Origin: Armatimonadota bacterium
GTDB lineage: Bacteria; Armatimonadota; Armatimonadia; Armatimonadales; Capsulimonadaceae
DNA: 36,810 nt
Assembly (NCBI GenBank): GCA_025354405.1
Contig: JANXMY010000232.1
Span: forward strand, 1-36,810
Direction: 5' to 3'
This document shows positions 8,930 through 17,728 of this stretch, in pieces. A model generated the notes under the pieces. That model was not told the DNA's origin. It searched no databases and was given only the letters and a program-made list of their open reading frames with translations. Each line of letters opens with the position of its first letter. Within the stretch, counting starts at the first letter, position 1. The position numbers were made by a program, and so were the translations under genes.

Positions 8930-8938
8930 AGTGATTTC

Positions 8939-9946
8939 TCAGAGGGTTCGGACAGGTCTCAATTTTTTGTAGGTCAGCGGTTTGATAAACCTGAACCCAA
9001 AACGCATAGCTAGATTCTTAATGCCCGTTATCTTCGCTGCTTGCGACGGCTCATCCGGCACAGCATACTTGCCGAGCATTTCTTCCAGTTCCTTCGCCTC
9101 TTGTGCCCTCCCGTGAATTTTGGCCCAGCAAATCACAGATTGAATGGTCGCGGCGGAGTGGCGGTAGGCGGAAGCCCGCAGATTCCGAGCCTCTCCGGCA
9201 TACTGCGGGGGGACGCGAGAAAGAACATCATCGATGACCCCAAAGTACTCACGCTCGGTCTGGTGGGCATTGATCTGGCGCACCATGTCCTCCGACACAT
9301 TACTGCCGTGCCTGCGATGCGCTGCTAGAGGCGCGTCGATGTAGGCGACATAGCCGAGCAGACAAACGCGTAGACTCAGGTACCAGTCGTGGGCCGAAAG
9401 CAGCGGCAAAGTCGTAAATCCCCCAGCCCTCACGACGGCGTCGCGGCGAAAGAGGATCGTCGGCGATTTGATGTGGTACTGAACGAGGATACGCTGAAAC
9501 TCGTCCCATCCAGTGCCGACATAATCACTCTTTTTCGGCCACCCGCCCCAGGTTCCATCGTCCTGGTCCAGGTAAAGCCCACGGCAATAGGCCAGTACGA
9601 CCTGTGGGTTTTGGTCCAGCACGGCACACATGCGCTCCAGAAACGTGTCGGCGCAGTAGTCATCGCTATCCGTACGGTACAAAAACTCCCCACGCGCCAG
9701 ATCAATACCTCTCTGGTTGGTCTGTGCAATGTGGCAGTTGGTATCGTTTTGCAGTACCGTGACACGGGTGTCATGCCGGGTCAGCTCACGCGCATATTCA
9801 AAGCTGCCATCCGGGGAACAGTCGTCGATGATAATCCATTCCCAGTCCTGATACGATTGGCTGAGAATCGAATCGACCCGCCGCCGCAAAAACGGTTTAT
9901 GGTTGTACATTGCCGTAACAATGGAAACTTTTGGTATGTTACTCAT
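8939..9946 (-). CDS. Glycosyltransferase family 2
   Basis: This 335-residue GT-A enzyme has KVSIVTAMYNHKPFLRR at residues 6-22, WIIIDDCSPDGS at 37-48 (nucleotide-binding Asp pair) and the metal-binding R91TDSDDY. The domain then continues with VLAYC and SPTILFRRDAVVRAGGF, so a complete GT2 catalytic domain ends near residue 230 and is followed by a helical tail with no recognised domain. It is probably a cytoplasmic inverting transferase acting on the lipid-linked intermediate. It lies 9 bp upstream of the polymerase gene. Interestingly both start with MSNI, but nothing else is shared. Substrate is unknown. Confidence 0.88.
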   Translation of the reverse strand: MSNIPKVSIVTAMYNHKPFLRRRVDSILSQSYQDWEWIIIDDCSPDGSFEYARELTRHDTRVTVLQNDTNCHIAQTNQRGIDLARGEFLYRTDSDDYCADTFLERMCAVLDQNPQVVLAYCRGLYLDQDDGTWGGWPKKSDYVGTGWDEFQRILVQYHIKSPTILFRRDAVVRAGGFTTLPLLSAHDWYLSLRVCLLGYVAYIDAPLAAHRRHGSNVSEDMVRQINAHQTEREYFGVIDDVLSRVPPQYAGEARNLRASAYRHSAATIQSVICWAKIHGRAQEAKELEEMLGKYAVPDEPSQAAKITGIKNLAMRFGFRFIKPLTYKKLRPVRTL

Positions 9947-9956
9947 ATCAGTCGTT

Positions 9957-11171
9957 TTAGCTGACAGCCGTCAAAGGCCTTTTATTCTTCAAACGTAAAC
10001 TCGGTGCTTCGATGAACTTCCAACTTAGGAAGGCCAGTCCCGCAGTGACGATCAAGGCCGAGAAAAACAACGCTGCGATTGAGAGCTGAGTACTCAAGTA
10101 GTGTACCAGAAGCTGCTGGACTGGGAAAGCATACAAATACAAACCATAAGAAAGATCGTGCTTTGTACCCACCCTCGAAAATGGGCTGGGCAAAAAGGCG
10201 ATGTACAAAAGCAGGTAGCTTCCCGCTAGCGGCAGGACATAGGCAATAACAGGCAAAACATAAATCGACGCGAGAAGGGCTGCCAGTGCGACGATTGCAA
10301 GTGGAAGGCGAAGTGGAATAATCCTGCGATAAAGATAAAGGCACATACCGCTGATAAAGTACAGATACATACGGGGACCAAGTCCATGGCTAGTGCCTAT
10401 CTTCGTCAAAATCCGCCCGGCAAACGAAAATTCATTGAGTTGCAGCAAACCCGGCATTGCCGTCAGAGATCCGCTGCAGTAAAGGAAGTATACAAGGTAG
10501 GCCCCGGCGAACAACATGGCTGGTAAGGCCCGAAGAATGGCGCTTGAAATAAACCGAGAAGCTCGAAGCGAAGCCCAGCCTAGCAATACAACTAACAGGT
10601 AACACTGAAACTCGAAAGGGATGGTCCACAACGAACCGTTCATCGCGCCGGAAACGGGCATGTACCTGAAAACGGGCGGCACGGTCAGGTCCAGTAAAAT
10701 TAGGTGCGGGAAAAATGTAAGCCCTTCAGTCCCCAACTGATACCAATAAGCAGATATATTGTCCGCCGCCAGAGGACCGACAATCAACGCGCAAAACAAA
10801 GACACGATTATGAACCCTGGATAAATACGCAAAATGCGTTTCTTCAAATAGTCCCAGACACCGAAACTCCGCTGCCAGCTCATTGTCACTAAGTAGCCAC
10901 TGATGACAAAAAAGCCATAAACCGCCAGATGACCGAGGTCAATTGGATGATCCATCGGAAGATCTTTTTGATCGCGTAAAAAATGCGCGGTTGGATCGAG
11001 GACTTCCAAACCATACTTGATCGGGTAACAATGTGAAAAGATCACGGAAATTGCCAGCACCACTCGCATGACATTAAAGTTGTTTTGCGGAAAAGTCGGT
11101 TTCTGTATCAGAGCATCTGCATTCTTCTGAAATCTGGCAATTGTCGGCGGCTCTCGTTCTACTGGAATCAT
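9957..11171 (-). CDS. Acyltransferase family 3 (OafA/YrhL-like) integral membrane protein
   Basis: This 404-residue protein has about ten membrane segments. Family signatures include NFNVMRVVLAISVIFSHCYP near residue 33 (with the catalytic-type His of PF01757), GFFVISGYLV, LKKRILRIYPGF, the late DLSYGLYLYAFPVQQLL and WKFIEAPSLRLK close to the C-terminus. OafA-like proteins O-acetylate or otherwise acylate surface polysaccharide at the cytoplasmic membrane using acyl-CoA. With the WcaF-type enzyme this gives the locus two distinct acetylation systems. The ATG is preceded by AAAGGA about 10 nt upstream. It lies 15 bp from the flippase gene. Confidence 0.88.
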   Translation of the reverse strand: MIPVEREPPTIARFQKNADALIQKPTFPQNNFNVMRVVLAISVIFSHCYPIKYGLEVLDPTAHFLRDQKDLPMDHPIDLGHLAVYGFFVISGYLVTMSWQRSFGVWDYLKKRILRIYPGFIIVSLFCALIVGPLAADNISAYWYQLGTEGLTFFPHLILLDLTVPPVFRYMPVSGAMNGSLWTIPFEFQCYLLVVLLGWASLRASRFISSAILRALPAMLFAGAYLVYFLYCSGSLTAMPGLLQLNEFSFAGRILTKIGTSHGLGPRMYLYFISGMCLYLYRRIIPLRLPLAIVALAALLASIYVLPVIAYVLPLAGSYLLLYIAFLPSPFSRVGTKHDLSYGLYLYAFPVQQLLVHYLSTQLSIAALFFSALIVTAGLAFLSWKFIEAPSLRLKNKRPLTAVS

Positions 11172-11186
11172 CGCTAAGCGTCCTTT

Positions 11187-12728
11187 CTAAGCCGCAGGCT
11201 GCACGCGCGGCCCTCTCAGACGAAGGCGCACTTGTGCCAGCTTTTGACGCAGCAAATTTCGCTCCCCGGGGCTGATCCAGACAAATCGCGCGGCCAGGCA
11301 GGAGGCTGCCAGCGTTGCCGCTCCCACTTCCGCCCATTGCAGCAGAGGGGGGCCCCAGACGACGTGCTGGGCCAGCCACCCCGCTCCCAGAGCGCAGGAG
11401 AAGATAGCCGCGAGACCCAGCCAGAGGCGGGCGGCATACGGCGCGTAGGTTTCTCCCAGCACCGTGCAGGTGTCCTTGACCACGAAATGATAGCAGGCCA
11501 GCAGTTCGCCGATGATCAAGCTGAGCGGGATCGCATTCAGCCCGAGCACCGGGGCGAGCATCAGCATGCTCCCGAGGGAAGCCACGCCGGAAGCCAGATA
11601 CGACCAGGCCTGATTATGGTGACGGTTGATCGCCGCCGTGACATTGGTATTGGCGATCCACGGAGCCTGCAAAACGATGTAGATCAGGAGCAGGCGCAGA
11701 AACCAGAGGTTCACATGGACTTTGGGCATCCAGACACTGAGGACGGAAAGGCCTTGAAACCAGAGCGCGGCGGCAATGGCGACGCAGAGTGTTGCAGAAG
11801 AGGTAACGACGAGGCGATTCAGCAGCCGCAGCCGGACGATGTCGCCCTGGGCGTACAGAATGGTCATATCCGGCCAGGCCGTGGTCCCGATAATCCGTAC
11901 CGTCTGTATCGCCATACTGGTCAGGGTACGGGCGGTGGTGAAAACGGCAGCGGCGACGACTCCGAAGAGTGCCGAAGTGACGGTGACGCTTCCCTGCTGC
12001 ATCAGCGAGAACGAGACCGCGATCACCGCGAACATCAGGCTGGGCCGCAGCAGCTGACGCATCACGGTTTTATCGGAATGGGAAACACCCGGCAGGAGCT
12101 GCGGATAACGGCGGCGGATGTCCCAGAGAACGCAGACGACGACAGGAATCATCGGGACCAGCTGCAGCAGGGCTAAAGTCCGCATCCCGCAGCCAGCCTC
12201 CAGACCGATTACTGTCATCAGCAGCACACCTGCGGATCGCCAGTTGTTGATCCATTTGGAGCGGGCCGGATCGCCGACCGTGGTGTAGAAGTTCCCCAGC
12301 AGACCGACCGGCATCATCCACAGTACCTGCAACGCCAGGAGCCAGAGGATCCAGGGAGCGTCCGGCACGGCGGAACGTTTGACACCGAACCAGGAATTGA
12401 CCGGCAGCAGCCAGAGGCCCAGTCCTAGGAGCAGGCTCGCCCCAAAAGCCAGGATTAAATAAAACACCGTGGCGGAGTGCTGACACCGCCGATAATCTTC
12501 CTGGTCGTCGCGAGTATGGCTTGCAAGCAGCCGGTTACCGACCGCGGAATTCATACCGAGATCCAAGTTACCGAGGGTGGAAGACATCGTTGAAAGAACA
12601 ATCCAGGTTCCGTAAACGGCAAGCGACCAGTGCCTGAGGAACAAGGGGGCAAGCAGAATCTGACCGAACAGATTCAGCATCTGACCGCCCGTAATCGCGA
12701 AGAAATGTTTGACTAAACGTAGGCTCAC
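11187..12728 (-). CDS. Wzx-type polysaccharide flippase (MOP superfamily)
   Basis: This polytopic membrane protein has about 12-14 helices and 513 residues with the chosen start. It has the N-terminal LRLVKHFFAITGGQMLNLFGQ and LAPLFLRHW, as in Wzx/RfbX-type repeat-unit exporters. It should move undecaprenyl-pyrophosphate-linked repeat units to the periplasmic side. An ATG at 12788 would extend it by 20 residues into the upstream gene with a non-hydrophobic peptide. Instead I take the GTG at 12728, which overlaps the upstream TGA by 4 bp (GTGA), as at other junctions of this operon. The C-terminal tail is basic. It is the only flippase in the window. Confidence 0.85.
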   Translation of the reverse strand: MSLRLVKHFFAITGGQMLNLFGQILLAPLFLRHWSLAVYGTWIVLSTMSSTLGNLDLGMNSAVGNRLLASHTRDDQEDYRRCQHSATVFYLILAFGASLLLGLGLWLLPVNSWFGVKRSAVPDAPWILWLLALQVLWMMPVGLLGNFYTTVGDPARSKWINNWRSAGVLLMTVIGLEAGCGMRTLALLQLVPMIPVVVCVLWDIRRRYPQLLPGVSHSDKTVMRQLLRPSLMFAVIAVSFSLMQQGSVTVTSALFGVVAAAVFTTARTLTSMAIQTVRIIGTTAWPDMTILYAQGDIVRLRLLNRLVVTSSATLCVAIAAALWFQGLSVLSVWMPKVHVNLWFLRLLLIYIVLQAPWIANTNVTAAINRHHNQAWSYLASGVASLGSMLMLAPVLGLNAIPLSLIIGELLACYHFVVKDTCTVLGETYAPYAARLWLGLAAIFSCALGAGWLAQHVVWGPPLLQWAEVGAATLAASCLAARFVWISPGERNLLRQKLAQVRLRLRGPRVQPAA

Positions 12729-13882
12729 GCAGTATGTCCTGACAGTTCCTGAAGCACGGAAACCATTTTGTCCCCGTAGTCGTTCCATCCGCCCAGGGAC
12801 GCGACTCGCGCCAGGCTTGCCCGGCTCAACCGGTCGCGTAATGGTGGGTCCTGAGCGAGTTGTTCCAGGTGCTTCAAAATCGCAGCAGAGTCGCGAATCG
12901 GGATCAGGAACCCCTCACAGCCGTCGTCGATCAGATGCTCTCCGCCGCTGTTCGTGGAAGCGATCACCGGGCAGCCGCAGGCCATCGCCTCGCCCATGAC
13001 CATCCCGAAACCGTCGTTCAAGCTGGGAAACACCATGACATGGCTTCGGCTCATAATTTCTTTCAGGCGGCTATTTGGCAGCGGTCCGGTTAATTCGACA
13101 TTCGCCAGCGATTTCCCCTGCAGGTAGCGGGCCATTTCGGGGAGGACGGCTCCAACGAGGGTTAGCCTCTTTTTCGGATGCTGCAATTTCTGGAACGCGT
13201 TCAAAAGATAGGGTATTCCCTTGAGAAACGAAACGGCTCCGACAAAAAGAACTTCGAACGTTTCCGGGTCAGGCTGTGAGACCGGTTCAAAGCTGCTAAG
13301 ATTGGCCCCATACGGAACCACTCTGATCTTTTCCGGCGATACGCCCTGCTCCGTAAAAGTACGGAGCGCAAACCGCGAGGGCAGCGTGATGACATCCGCC
13401 TGAGCGTATTCCGCTTCCTCTCGCGCGATATCCTGGGGATCAACGCCCGGAAAGACTTCGTCCCAGCGGGCAAACTCTTCCGGGAGCATTTCGCTCCAGA
13501 ACCGAATGTGAGACGCGCCGCGATCACAGATGTACCGTCCGCCACGTTTCTGCGAAAGCTTACCGGCGAAGAGGCCCGAGCCGGAGTGGGCGAGAAAAAC
13601 ATCGCACTCCGGCAGATTTCGCGCGACATACGCATCGAAGCTCTCGCGATGCCAGCGGCTCAGCCCCCAGGTCTGTCGGGCGGTCAGTCCGAACCTCTGC
13701 ACTCCGCGCTCAATCAGGTTCACCCAAGGAAACGTCTGTATCTTATCCATCGGGATCCCCTCTTCCCGCAGCTTCTGGACGGGATAGGAGGAGAAAATGG
13801 ATTCCAATACGCTATGCCGATACAGCTGACGCGCCAGATGAAAGTGATGAAACTTGCCGGAGACGGATTGGACGATTTTCAT
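12725..13882 (-). CDS. Glycosyltransferase family 4
   Basis: This 385-residue GT-B enzyme starts MKIVQSVSGKFHHFHLARQL. The hinge is marked by TLPSRFALRTFTEQGVSPEKIRVVPYGA, and the donor domain by VLFVGAVSFLKGIPYLL, LTLVGAVLPE and FPSLNDGFGMVMGEAM around residue 290, in which the first Glu of the EX7E motif is replaced by Asp. The IRVVPYGANLSSFEP stretch is typical of GT4. It is predicted to be cytoplasmic and to add a sugar to the lipid-linked repeat unit. It sits between the foldase gene (28 bp upstream) and the flippase gene (4-bp overlap). Confidence 0.88.
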   Translation of the reverse strand: MKIVQSVSGKFHHFHLARQLYRHSVLESIFSSYPVQKLREEGIPMDKIQTFPWVNLIERGVQRFGLTARQTWGLSRWHRESFDAYVARNLPECDVFLAHSGSGLFAGKLSQKRGGRYICDRGASHIRFWSEMLPEEFARWDEVFPGVDPQDIAREEAEYAQADVITLPSRFALRTFTEQGVSPEKIRVVPYGANLSSFEPVSQPDPETFEVLFVGAVSFLKGIPYLLNAFQKLQHPKKRLTLVGAVLPEMARYLQGKSLANVELTGPLPNSRLKEIMSRSHVMVFPSLNDGFGMVMGEAMACGCPVIASTNSGGEHLIDDGCEGFLIPIRDSAAILKHLEQLAQDPPLRDRLSRASLARVASLGGWNDYGDKMVSVLQELSGHTA

Positions 13883-13910
13883 GGCCGTCTTTCAGCGCGG
13901 GCTTTCACGA

Positions 13911-14942
13911 CTAATGCGCCGCCATGACGGGCTGGTACTGGGTCCAGAACGCCTGCAAAATGGATTTATGCTGAAAATCCTGGAACTCAGCCTGCACAGC
14001 CGCGCCTTTCAGTCGGGTGCCCTTGGCGATCTTTTCGCCCAAAATGCAATCGTCTTTGACTTCCGAAAACGGCTTGGTCAAGCTCAGCTTTTTGTCCTCG
14101 CATCGAAAGAGCCACAAGCCGTTGTGGAATGAGACCGGGCCGTACGTATCGCCAATTTTCAGTGCAAACAGGGCCTGTTCCAGAGCTGGCGTCGGACTGA
14201 GCGGAGATCGCCCGCGCTGCAAAGGCTGAAGCAGACCGCCTTTGTTCTTACTGCCCGCATCGAGGCTGTACTGCGCCGCGACTTGCTCGAAGGGCGTGTG
14301 TACGGCTAGCTCCGACTGCACTTTTGCCATAGCGGCCGGAGTCGCAACTCCGATCGCACGGACAAAAAGGGTCTCGGGCTGATAGAACAGGGCCCGAAGG
14401 TTGCGCGGGCTGGTCTCATTCTCGTAATATTTTTTGACCTCAGCGTCGGTGACAGTCACGCCCTGAGTCAGCACGGCGGCCTGTGCCAGCTTGACACGTA
14501 AGTTGTCTTTGTACTGGGATTCAGTCTGACCACTCGCTGCCAGTTCCCGGGAAAAGTTCGGGTTGGCATGCATCTTTTGAAATCTGTCTTCGACATCCGC
14601 ATCGGTCGGAGCGGCACCTTTTTTTACGGCAAATTGCAGCTGAAGCTGCTCCTGGACGATCTGATGCAGCGTCGCCGGTCCGGCCACAGCCTGCAGACGG
14701 GCAAAGAGCTGATCGGAGGTGATCTTGGAGCCGTTGACCGCGGCGATGTTCTGAGCGGATTCATGGCGATGCCGTGTCGCGAGGACACCGCCGCCAAACC
14801 CGACCACCAGCGCCAGCCCGGACAGCAGCCAGGGTGCGAGGCGTTTCATCGGAGAGGCATCGGGCAGGTCGGCTCGAAGAGCACGCTCTCGGGCAGTCAA
14901 GTTCTTATCTTTGCTGAACTTGGGCAGAGCGGGAATTGACAT
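13911..14942 (-). CDS. PpiC/SurA-type peptidyl-prolyl isomerase (EpsD-like foldase)
   Basis: This 343-residue protein has a basic cytoplasmic N-terminus and one membrane segment at about residues 35-53 (LAPWLLSGLALVVGFGGGVLA), then a periplasmic part. After it come a SurA_N-like helical region (NGSKITSDQLFARLQ, then the VTDAEVKKYYE linker) and a parvulin-like domain at about 190-290 (FEQVAAQYSLD, KNKGGLLQPLQRG, LEQALFALKIGDTYGPVSFHNGLWLFR). EPS loci with exosortases often contain an EpsD-family member of this group, which fits the neighbouring epsI and exosortase genes. Its client is unknown; outer-membrane or export components of the EPS machine are candidates. Isomerase activity cannot be judged from sequence alone. 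Confidence 0.8.
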   Translation of the reverse strand: MSIPALPKFSKDKNLTARERALRADLPDASPMKRLAPWLLSGLALVVGFGGGVLATRHRHESAQNIAAVNGSKITSDQLFARLQAVAGPATLHQIVQEQLQLQFAVKKGAAPTDADVEDRFQKMHANPNFSRELAASGQTESQYKDNLRVKLAQAAVLTQGVTVTDAEVKKYYENETSPRNLRALFYQPETLFVRAIGVATPAAMAKVQSELAVHTPFEQVAAQYSLDAGSKNKGGLLQPLQRGRSPLSPTPALEQALFALKIGDTYGPVSFHNGLWLFRCEDKKLSLTKPFSEVKDDCILGEKIAKGTRLKGAAVQAEFQDFQHKSILQAFWTQYQPVMAAH

Positions 14943-14968
14943 ACTAAGATTTCACTTTCGGGTTAAGA

Positions 14969-15631
14969 TTAGAATTTAAACGGAGCGGCATGACTTTGTG
15001 ACTTGCTGCTGACGGTGGCCTTGAGTGCTCGGAGCGGCTCATGCAAGGCCGTTGTGAAATCGGTGAGCGCTTTACGGCCTTGCGGGTCATCGGAGGTGAT
15101 CAGACGAACAAACAAAGACATATTCTTATAGCGATTTAAATAATGCCCACGTACAGCCGCGATTTTGCGCACAAATTCATTGGGTGGCGGTGCCGGAGGG
15201 AAATAGCCGGTCAGCCAATAGAGTACAGACTGTCGCTGCCCGTCCAGCTCCGCGCTCATGCGGGTTCCAGGGTCCCCGTCTATCTGAATTGCCTGGATAT
15301 CGCTTAGCTTCCATCCCTGCGAGGGGAAACACGCCTGCGGACTGTGCATGTCTTCGTCTTCTGTGGCCGTCAGCAGCATCAGGTCTACCTGCTCGCCAGT
15401 CGGACTCGTGTATACGCGTTCAACGATCTTGGCGGTCGGCAGGGCACGGGCGATATCAATATCGACATCGCGCAGCGGTCCGCCCGACCAAACACCGATC
15501 TTGGAGGGGAAGCTTTCCACCGGCAAGCGATGGGGCTTCGGTACATCCAGCTGACCTAAGCCGTAATTCGCGCCTGTCGCCGCCAGAACAAGGATGCAGG
15601 CGATTAGAGGGAGAAACGAAGATTTCGACAT
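14969..15631 (-). CDS. epsI: EpsI family exosortase-associated protein
   Basis: This 220-residue protein has one N-terminal membrane segment or uncleaved signal (residues 6-25). It has the EpsI (DUF3485) hallmarks KIGVWSGGPL, LMLLTATEDEDMHSPQACFP followed by SQGWKL (HSP..CFP..GW), and VLYWLTGYFPPAP. EpsI domains occur either fused to an exosortase or, as here, encoded next to it. Their biochemical role is not established. AAGGAG lies at ideal distance from the ATG even though this start is inside the exosortase gene (28-bp overlap), so the two products are probably made in a fixed ratio. Confidence 0.88.
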   Translation of the reverse strand: MSKSSFLPLIACILVLAATGANYGLGQLDVPKPHRLPVESFPSKIGVWSGGPLRDVDIDIARALPTAKIVERVYTSPTGEQVDLMLLTATEDEDMHSPQACFPSQGWKLSDIQAIQIDGDPGTRMSAELDGQRQSVLYWLTGYFPPAPPPNEFVRKIAAVRGHYLNRYKNMSLFVRLITSDDPQGRKALTDFTTALHEPLRALKATVSSKSQSHAAPFKF

Positions 15632-16485
15632 CCCAGGCTCCTTCCAAGCAGCACAAGCAGTCCAAACGCAAGCAAAATCGCCAGATATTCCGCCATGTCA
15701 TGCGCCGCATGCAGTGCGTGGAGGCCGCCGCTTGTGGCTGCAGCGATCAGTCCCGCAATGCGCAGGACATTCGCAATCAAAGCGATTGGCAGGACGCAGA
15801 TCAGCAAAATCAACCGGACCCGATTACTCTCGGTAAACAGATATCCATAAAGCAGCGTAAAGGCACTTAGGCTGAGAAACTTATGAAACCCGCTGCAAGC
15901 CGCCGCCACTTCCAGCACTGCCCCAGGCACCTGGATCACGTTGCCGTTACGCACCAGTGTAAAGCCGAGCAGGTCCATAAGACCCGCCGCTCCGACGGTA
16001 CTGGCATTTTGGATCCAGACCGTCATGCCGCTCAGCAGCGAATGCGGCAGCGGATTTGCCAGCAGCGAGAACACGATTGCAAAACGGACAATCCGCAGCA
16101 TCTGCGGCCCGAACAGCATCAAAACGCCGCCTGCCAGTGTCAGAGCGAGCGACCACATGCCGATATATTTAATCTGCAGCAGATAACTTGCCGACTGTAA
16201 AAGCACGCCCGCCACGAGCAGCGGCAGTCCCCACACACTCGGCTGCACCGGCGCACTTCGGATGTCGTCCCGGCGCAGCCAGAGCAGGAACGCGCACAGC
16301 GGAAAGATAAACACGCCATGCGCGTAGTTATCATTGATCATCCATTGCTGCCCGGCATCAATCAGCGTCGGGGTGTACAGTGCCAGGACGCCAAGGGCGA
16401 ACAGCAGTCCAGGCCACCTTGCCGAAGGTGCGGGTAAGGTGCCGATCACTGACACTGCCCTCTTTTTTTCTGCTCCGATAATCAT
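15604..16485 (-). CDS. xrt: Exosortase (EpsH-like transpeptidase)
   Basis: This 293-residue integral membrane protein has about eight helices. The early NYAHGVFIFPLCAFLLWLRR is typical of exosortases. The proposed catalytic residues are all present: C197 in LEVAAACSGFH, R242 in IANVLRIAGL and H262 in ALHAAHDMAEY. Exosortases are thought to cleave and process PEP-CTERM-type sorting signals at the membrane, and EPS-locus members are needed for polymer export or linkage. No PEP-CTERM protein is encoded in this window. It lies 8 bp downstream of the Wza-like gene and overlaps epsI. The subtype (XrtA, XrtB and so on) cannot be fixed here. Confidence 0.9.
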   Translation of the reverse strand: MIIGAEKKRAVSVIGTLPAPSARWPGLLFALGVLALYTPTLIDAGQQWMINDNYAHGVFIFPLCAFLLWLRRDDIRSAPVQPSVWGLPLLVAGVLLQSASYLLQIKYIGMWSLALTLAGGVLMLFGPQMLRIVRFAIVFSLLANPLPHSLLSGMTVWIQNASTVGAAGLMDLLGFTLVRNGNVIQVPGAVLEVAAACSGFHKFLSLSAFTLLYGYLFTESNRVRLILLICVLPIALIANVLRIAGLIAAATSGGLHALHAAHDMAEYLAILLAFGLLVLLGRSLGCRNLRFSL

Positions 16486-16493
16486 AACTTTTT

Positions 16494-17717
16494 TTAGCGG
16501 TTATTCAGGACTCTCGCCGTGTAGGCGGCTGAGCCGACACCGGAAATCAGCGACAAGAGATCGCTGATATTCGCTGTATGGTGCTTGTCCGGAATATACA
16601 TTGTGTCGCCATTGGTGACAAACGGATTGCCCTCATACTTGCCCTTAAGCAGAAAGTCGTTCAGGTTTACCCGGGCCATCTGCTCATCATTCTCTGCATC
16701 TTTCTTCGGATTTTTCTCTGAATCCTTTTTCGGGTCCTTCTTCATCGTGTTAATGTTCATCACATTGATCTTGCCTAAATCAGCCTGCGGGAGAGGGCCG
16801 CCCACTCCGCCCAAAGCGTCGACAATTCGGTCACCTGGCTTGAAGTAATAAAAGCCTGGACGGGCGACGTCACCAAAGACATAGACCTTGTTGTGCAGCT
16901 CAGGAATATTAATACTATCGTAGGGCGACATTTTGACATTCGCCGACATATCGCCGTGCAGAAGCATCGCATCCAGGTCGATTTTCGACTCAGCGCCGTT
17001 GTGGGTGAATGTCGCCGCTTTTAAGTCCGCGACTTCCGGAAGTGCACCGCCGCAGGCATTGATCGCTTCCAGAATAGTCAAGTGATCGTTATAGGTCAGT
17101 GACCCAGGCATTTTGACCTGACCGACGACGCTCACTTTGCCTCTTTGCTCGGGCACATAAATGACATCTCCGGGGGCAAGCTCGCTGTTCACCGCAGGAT
17201 CGGACACTTTGGTGTCCGGGTAGCTGAGATCCAGAAGCTGAACTGTGCCGTCGGCATGGGTCAGCGTAGAATGCACGGAATCACCACCGGGCAAAGAGCC
17301 GCCAGCTTCGGCCAGCGCATCGATCAGGTGCATTCCGGGCCGGAAGGGCAGTGTGCCGGGATGTGTCAGCCAGCCGCTGAAGACAACGTTCTGCACGTGC
17401 TTCTGCATCAGCGAAACACTCACGGCCGGATTGATGACATATTTACGCCAGCGCTTTGTCAGCAGACGTGCGGTCTGGGCCGTCGTCATCCCGGAGACAG
17501 AGACGTTGTCCAGCAAAGGGAGCGCCACTGTGCCGTCCGGGGCGACGACGGCCTGAGCTACCGACAGATTGGTAAAATTGACGACAGTTATGCTCACCAC
17601 ATCCGATGGGGCGAGCTGATAGCTTGCCGTCACTGCGACCGGCACCCCAGTCTGCTGGGCGTGAGCTGGGATCAGAGTGGCCGACACGAGCAGGGAAAGT
17701 GCAATGGAGAGTTTCAT
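16494..17717 (-). CDS. Wza-like polysaccharide export protein with three SLBB domains
   Basis: This 407-residue protein has a Sec signal peptide (residues 1-20, cleavage near AHA-QQ) but no lipobox Cys, unlike E. coli Wza. Then follow a Poly_export domain (YQLAPSDVVSITV to PAVSVSLMQ, about 33-125) and three SLBB-type repeats starting near VVFSGWLTHPGTLPF, VSVVGQVKMPGSLTY and VYVFGDVARPGFYYF. A Lys/Asp/Glu-rich segment of about 25 residues (KKDPKKDSEKNPKKD and flanks) is inserted late in the third repeat region. It should form the periplasmic/outer-membrane exit channel, working with the Wzc-like protein encoded 11 bp upstream. AAGGA precedes the ATG at good distance. Confidence 0.88.
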   Translation of the reverse strand: MKLSIALSLLVSATLIPAHAQQTGVPVAVTASYQLAPSDVVSITVVNFTNLSVAQAVVAPDGTVALPLLDNVSVSGMTTAQTARLLTKRWRKYVINPAVSVSLMQKHVQNVVFSGWLTHPGTLPFRPGMHLIDALAEAGGSLPGGDSVHSTLTHADGTVQLLDLSYPDTKVSDPAVNSELAPGDVIYVPEQRGKVSVVGQVKMPGSLTYNDHLTILEAINACGGALPEVADLKAATFTHNGAESKIDLDAMLLHGDMSANVKMSPYDSINIPELHNKVYVFGDVARPGFYYFKPGDRIVDALGGVGGPLPQADLGKINVMNINTMKKDPKKDSEKNPKKDAENDEQMARVNLNDFLLKGKYEGNPFVTNGDTMYIPDKHHTANISDLLSLISGVGSAAYTARVLNNR

Positions 17718-17728
17718 AGGATTTTCCT

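Noticed and set aside
11074-11379. A 101-codon minus-strand ORF between the acyltransferase and flippase genes
   Set aside because: It overlaps the ends of both in another frame, is basic low-complexity peptide, and leaves no room given the 15-bp gap.
11232-12176. A 314-codon plus-strand ORF inside the flippase gene
   Set aside because: It is antisense to a clear Wzx protein; the Arg/Gln/Asp-rich peptide is the usual complement of membrane-helix codons.
11187-12788. The longer flippase start at 12788
   Set aside because: The extra 20 residues lie inside the upstream GT4 gene and are not helix-like. The GTG at 12728 gives a 4-bp GTGA overlap, matching the style of the operon.
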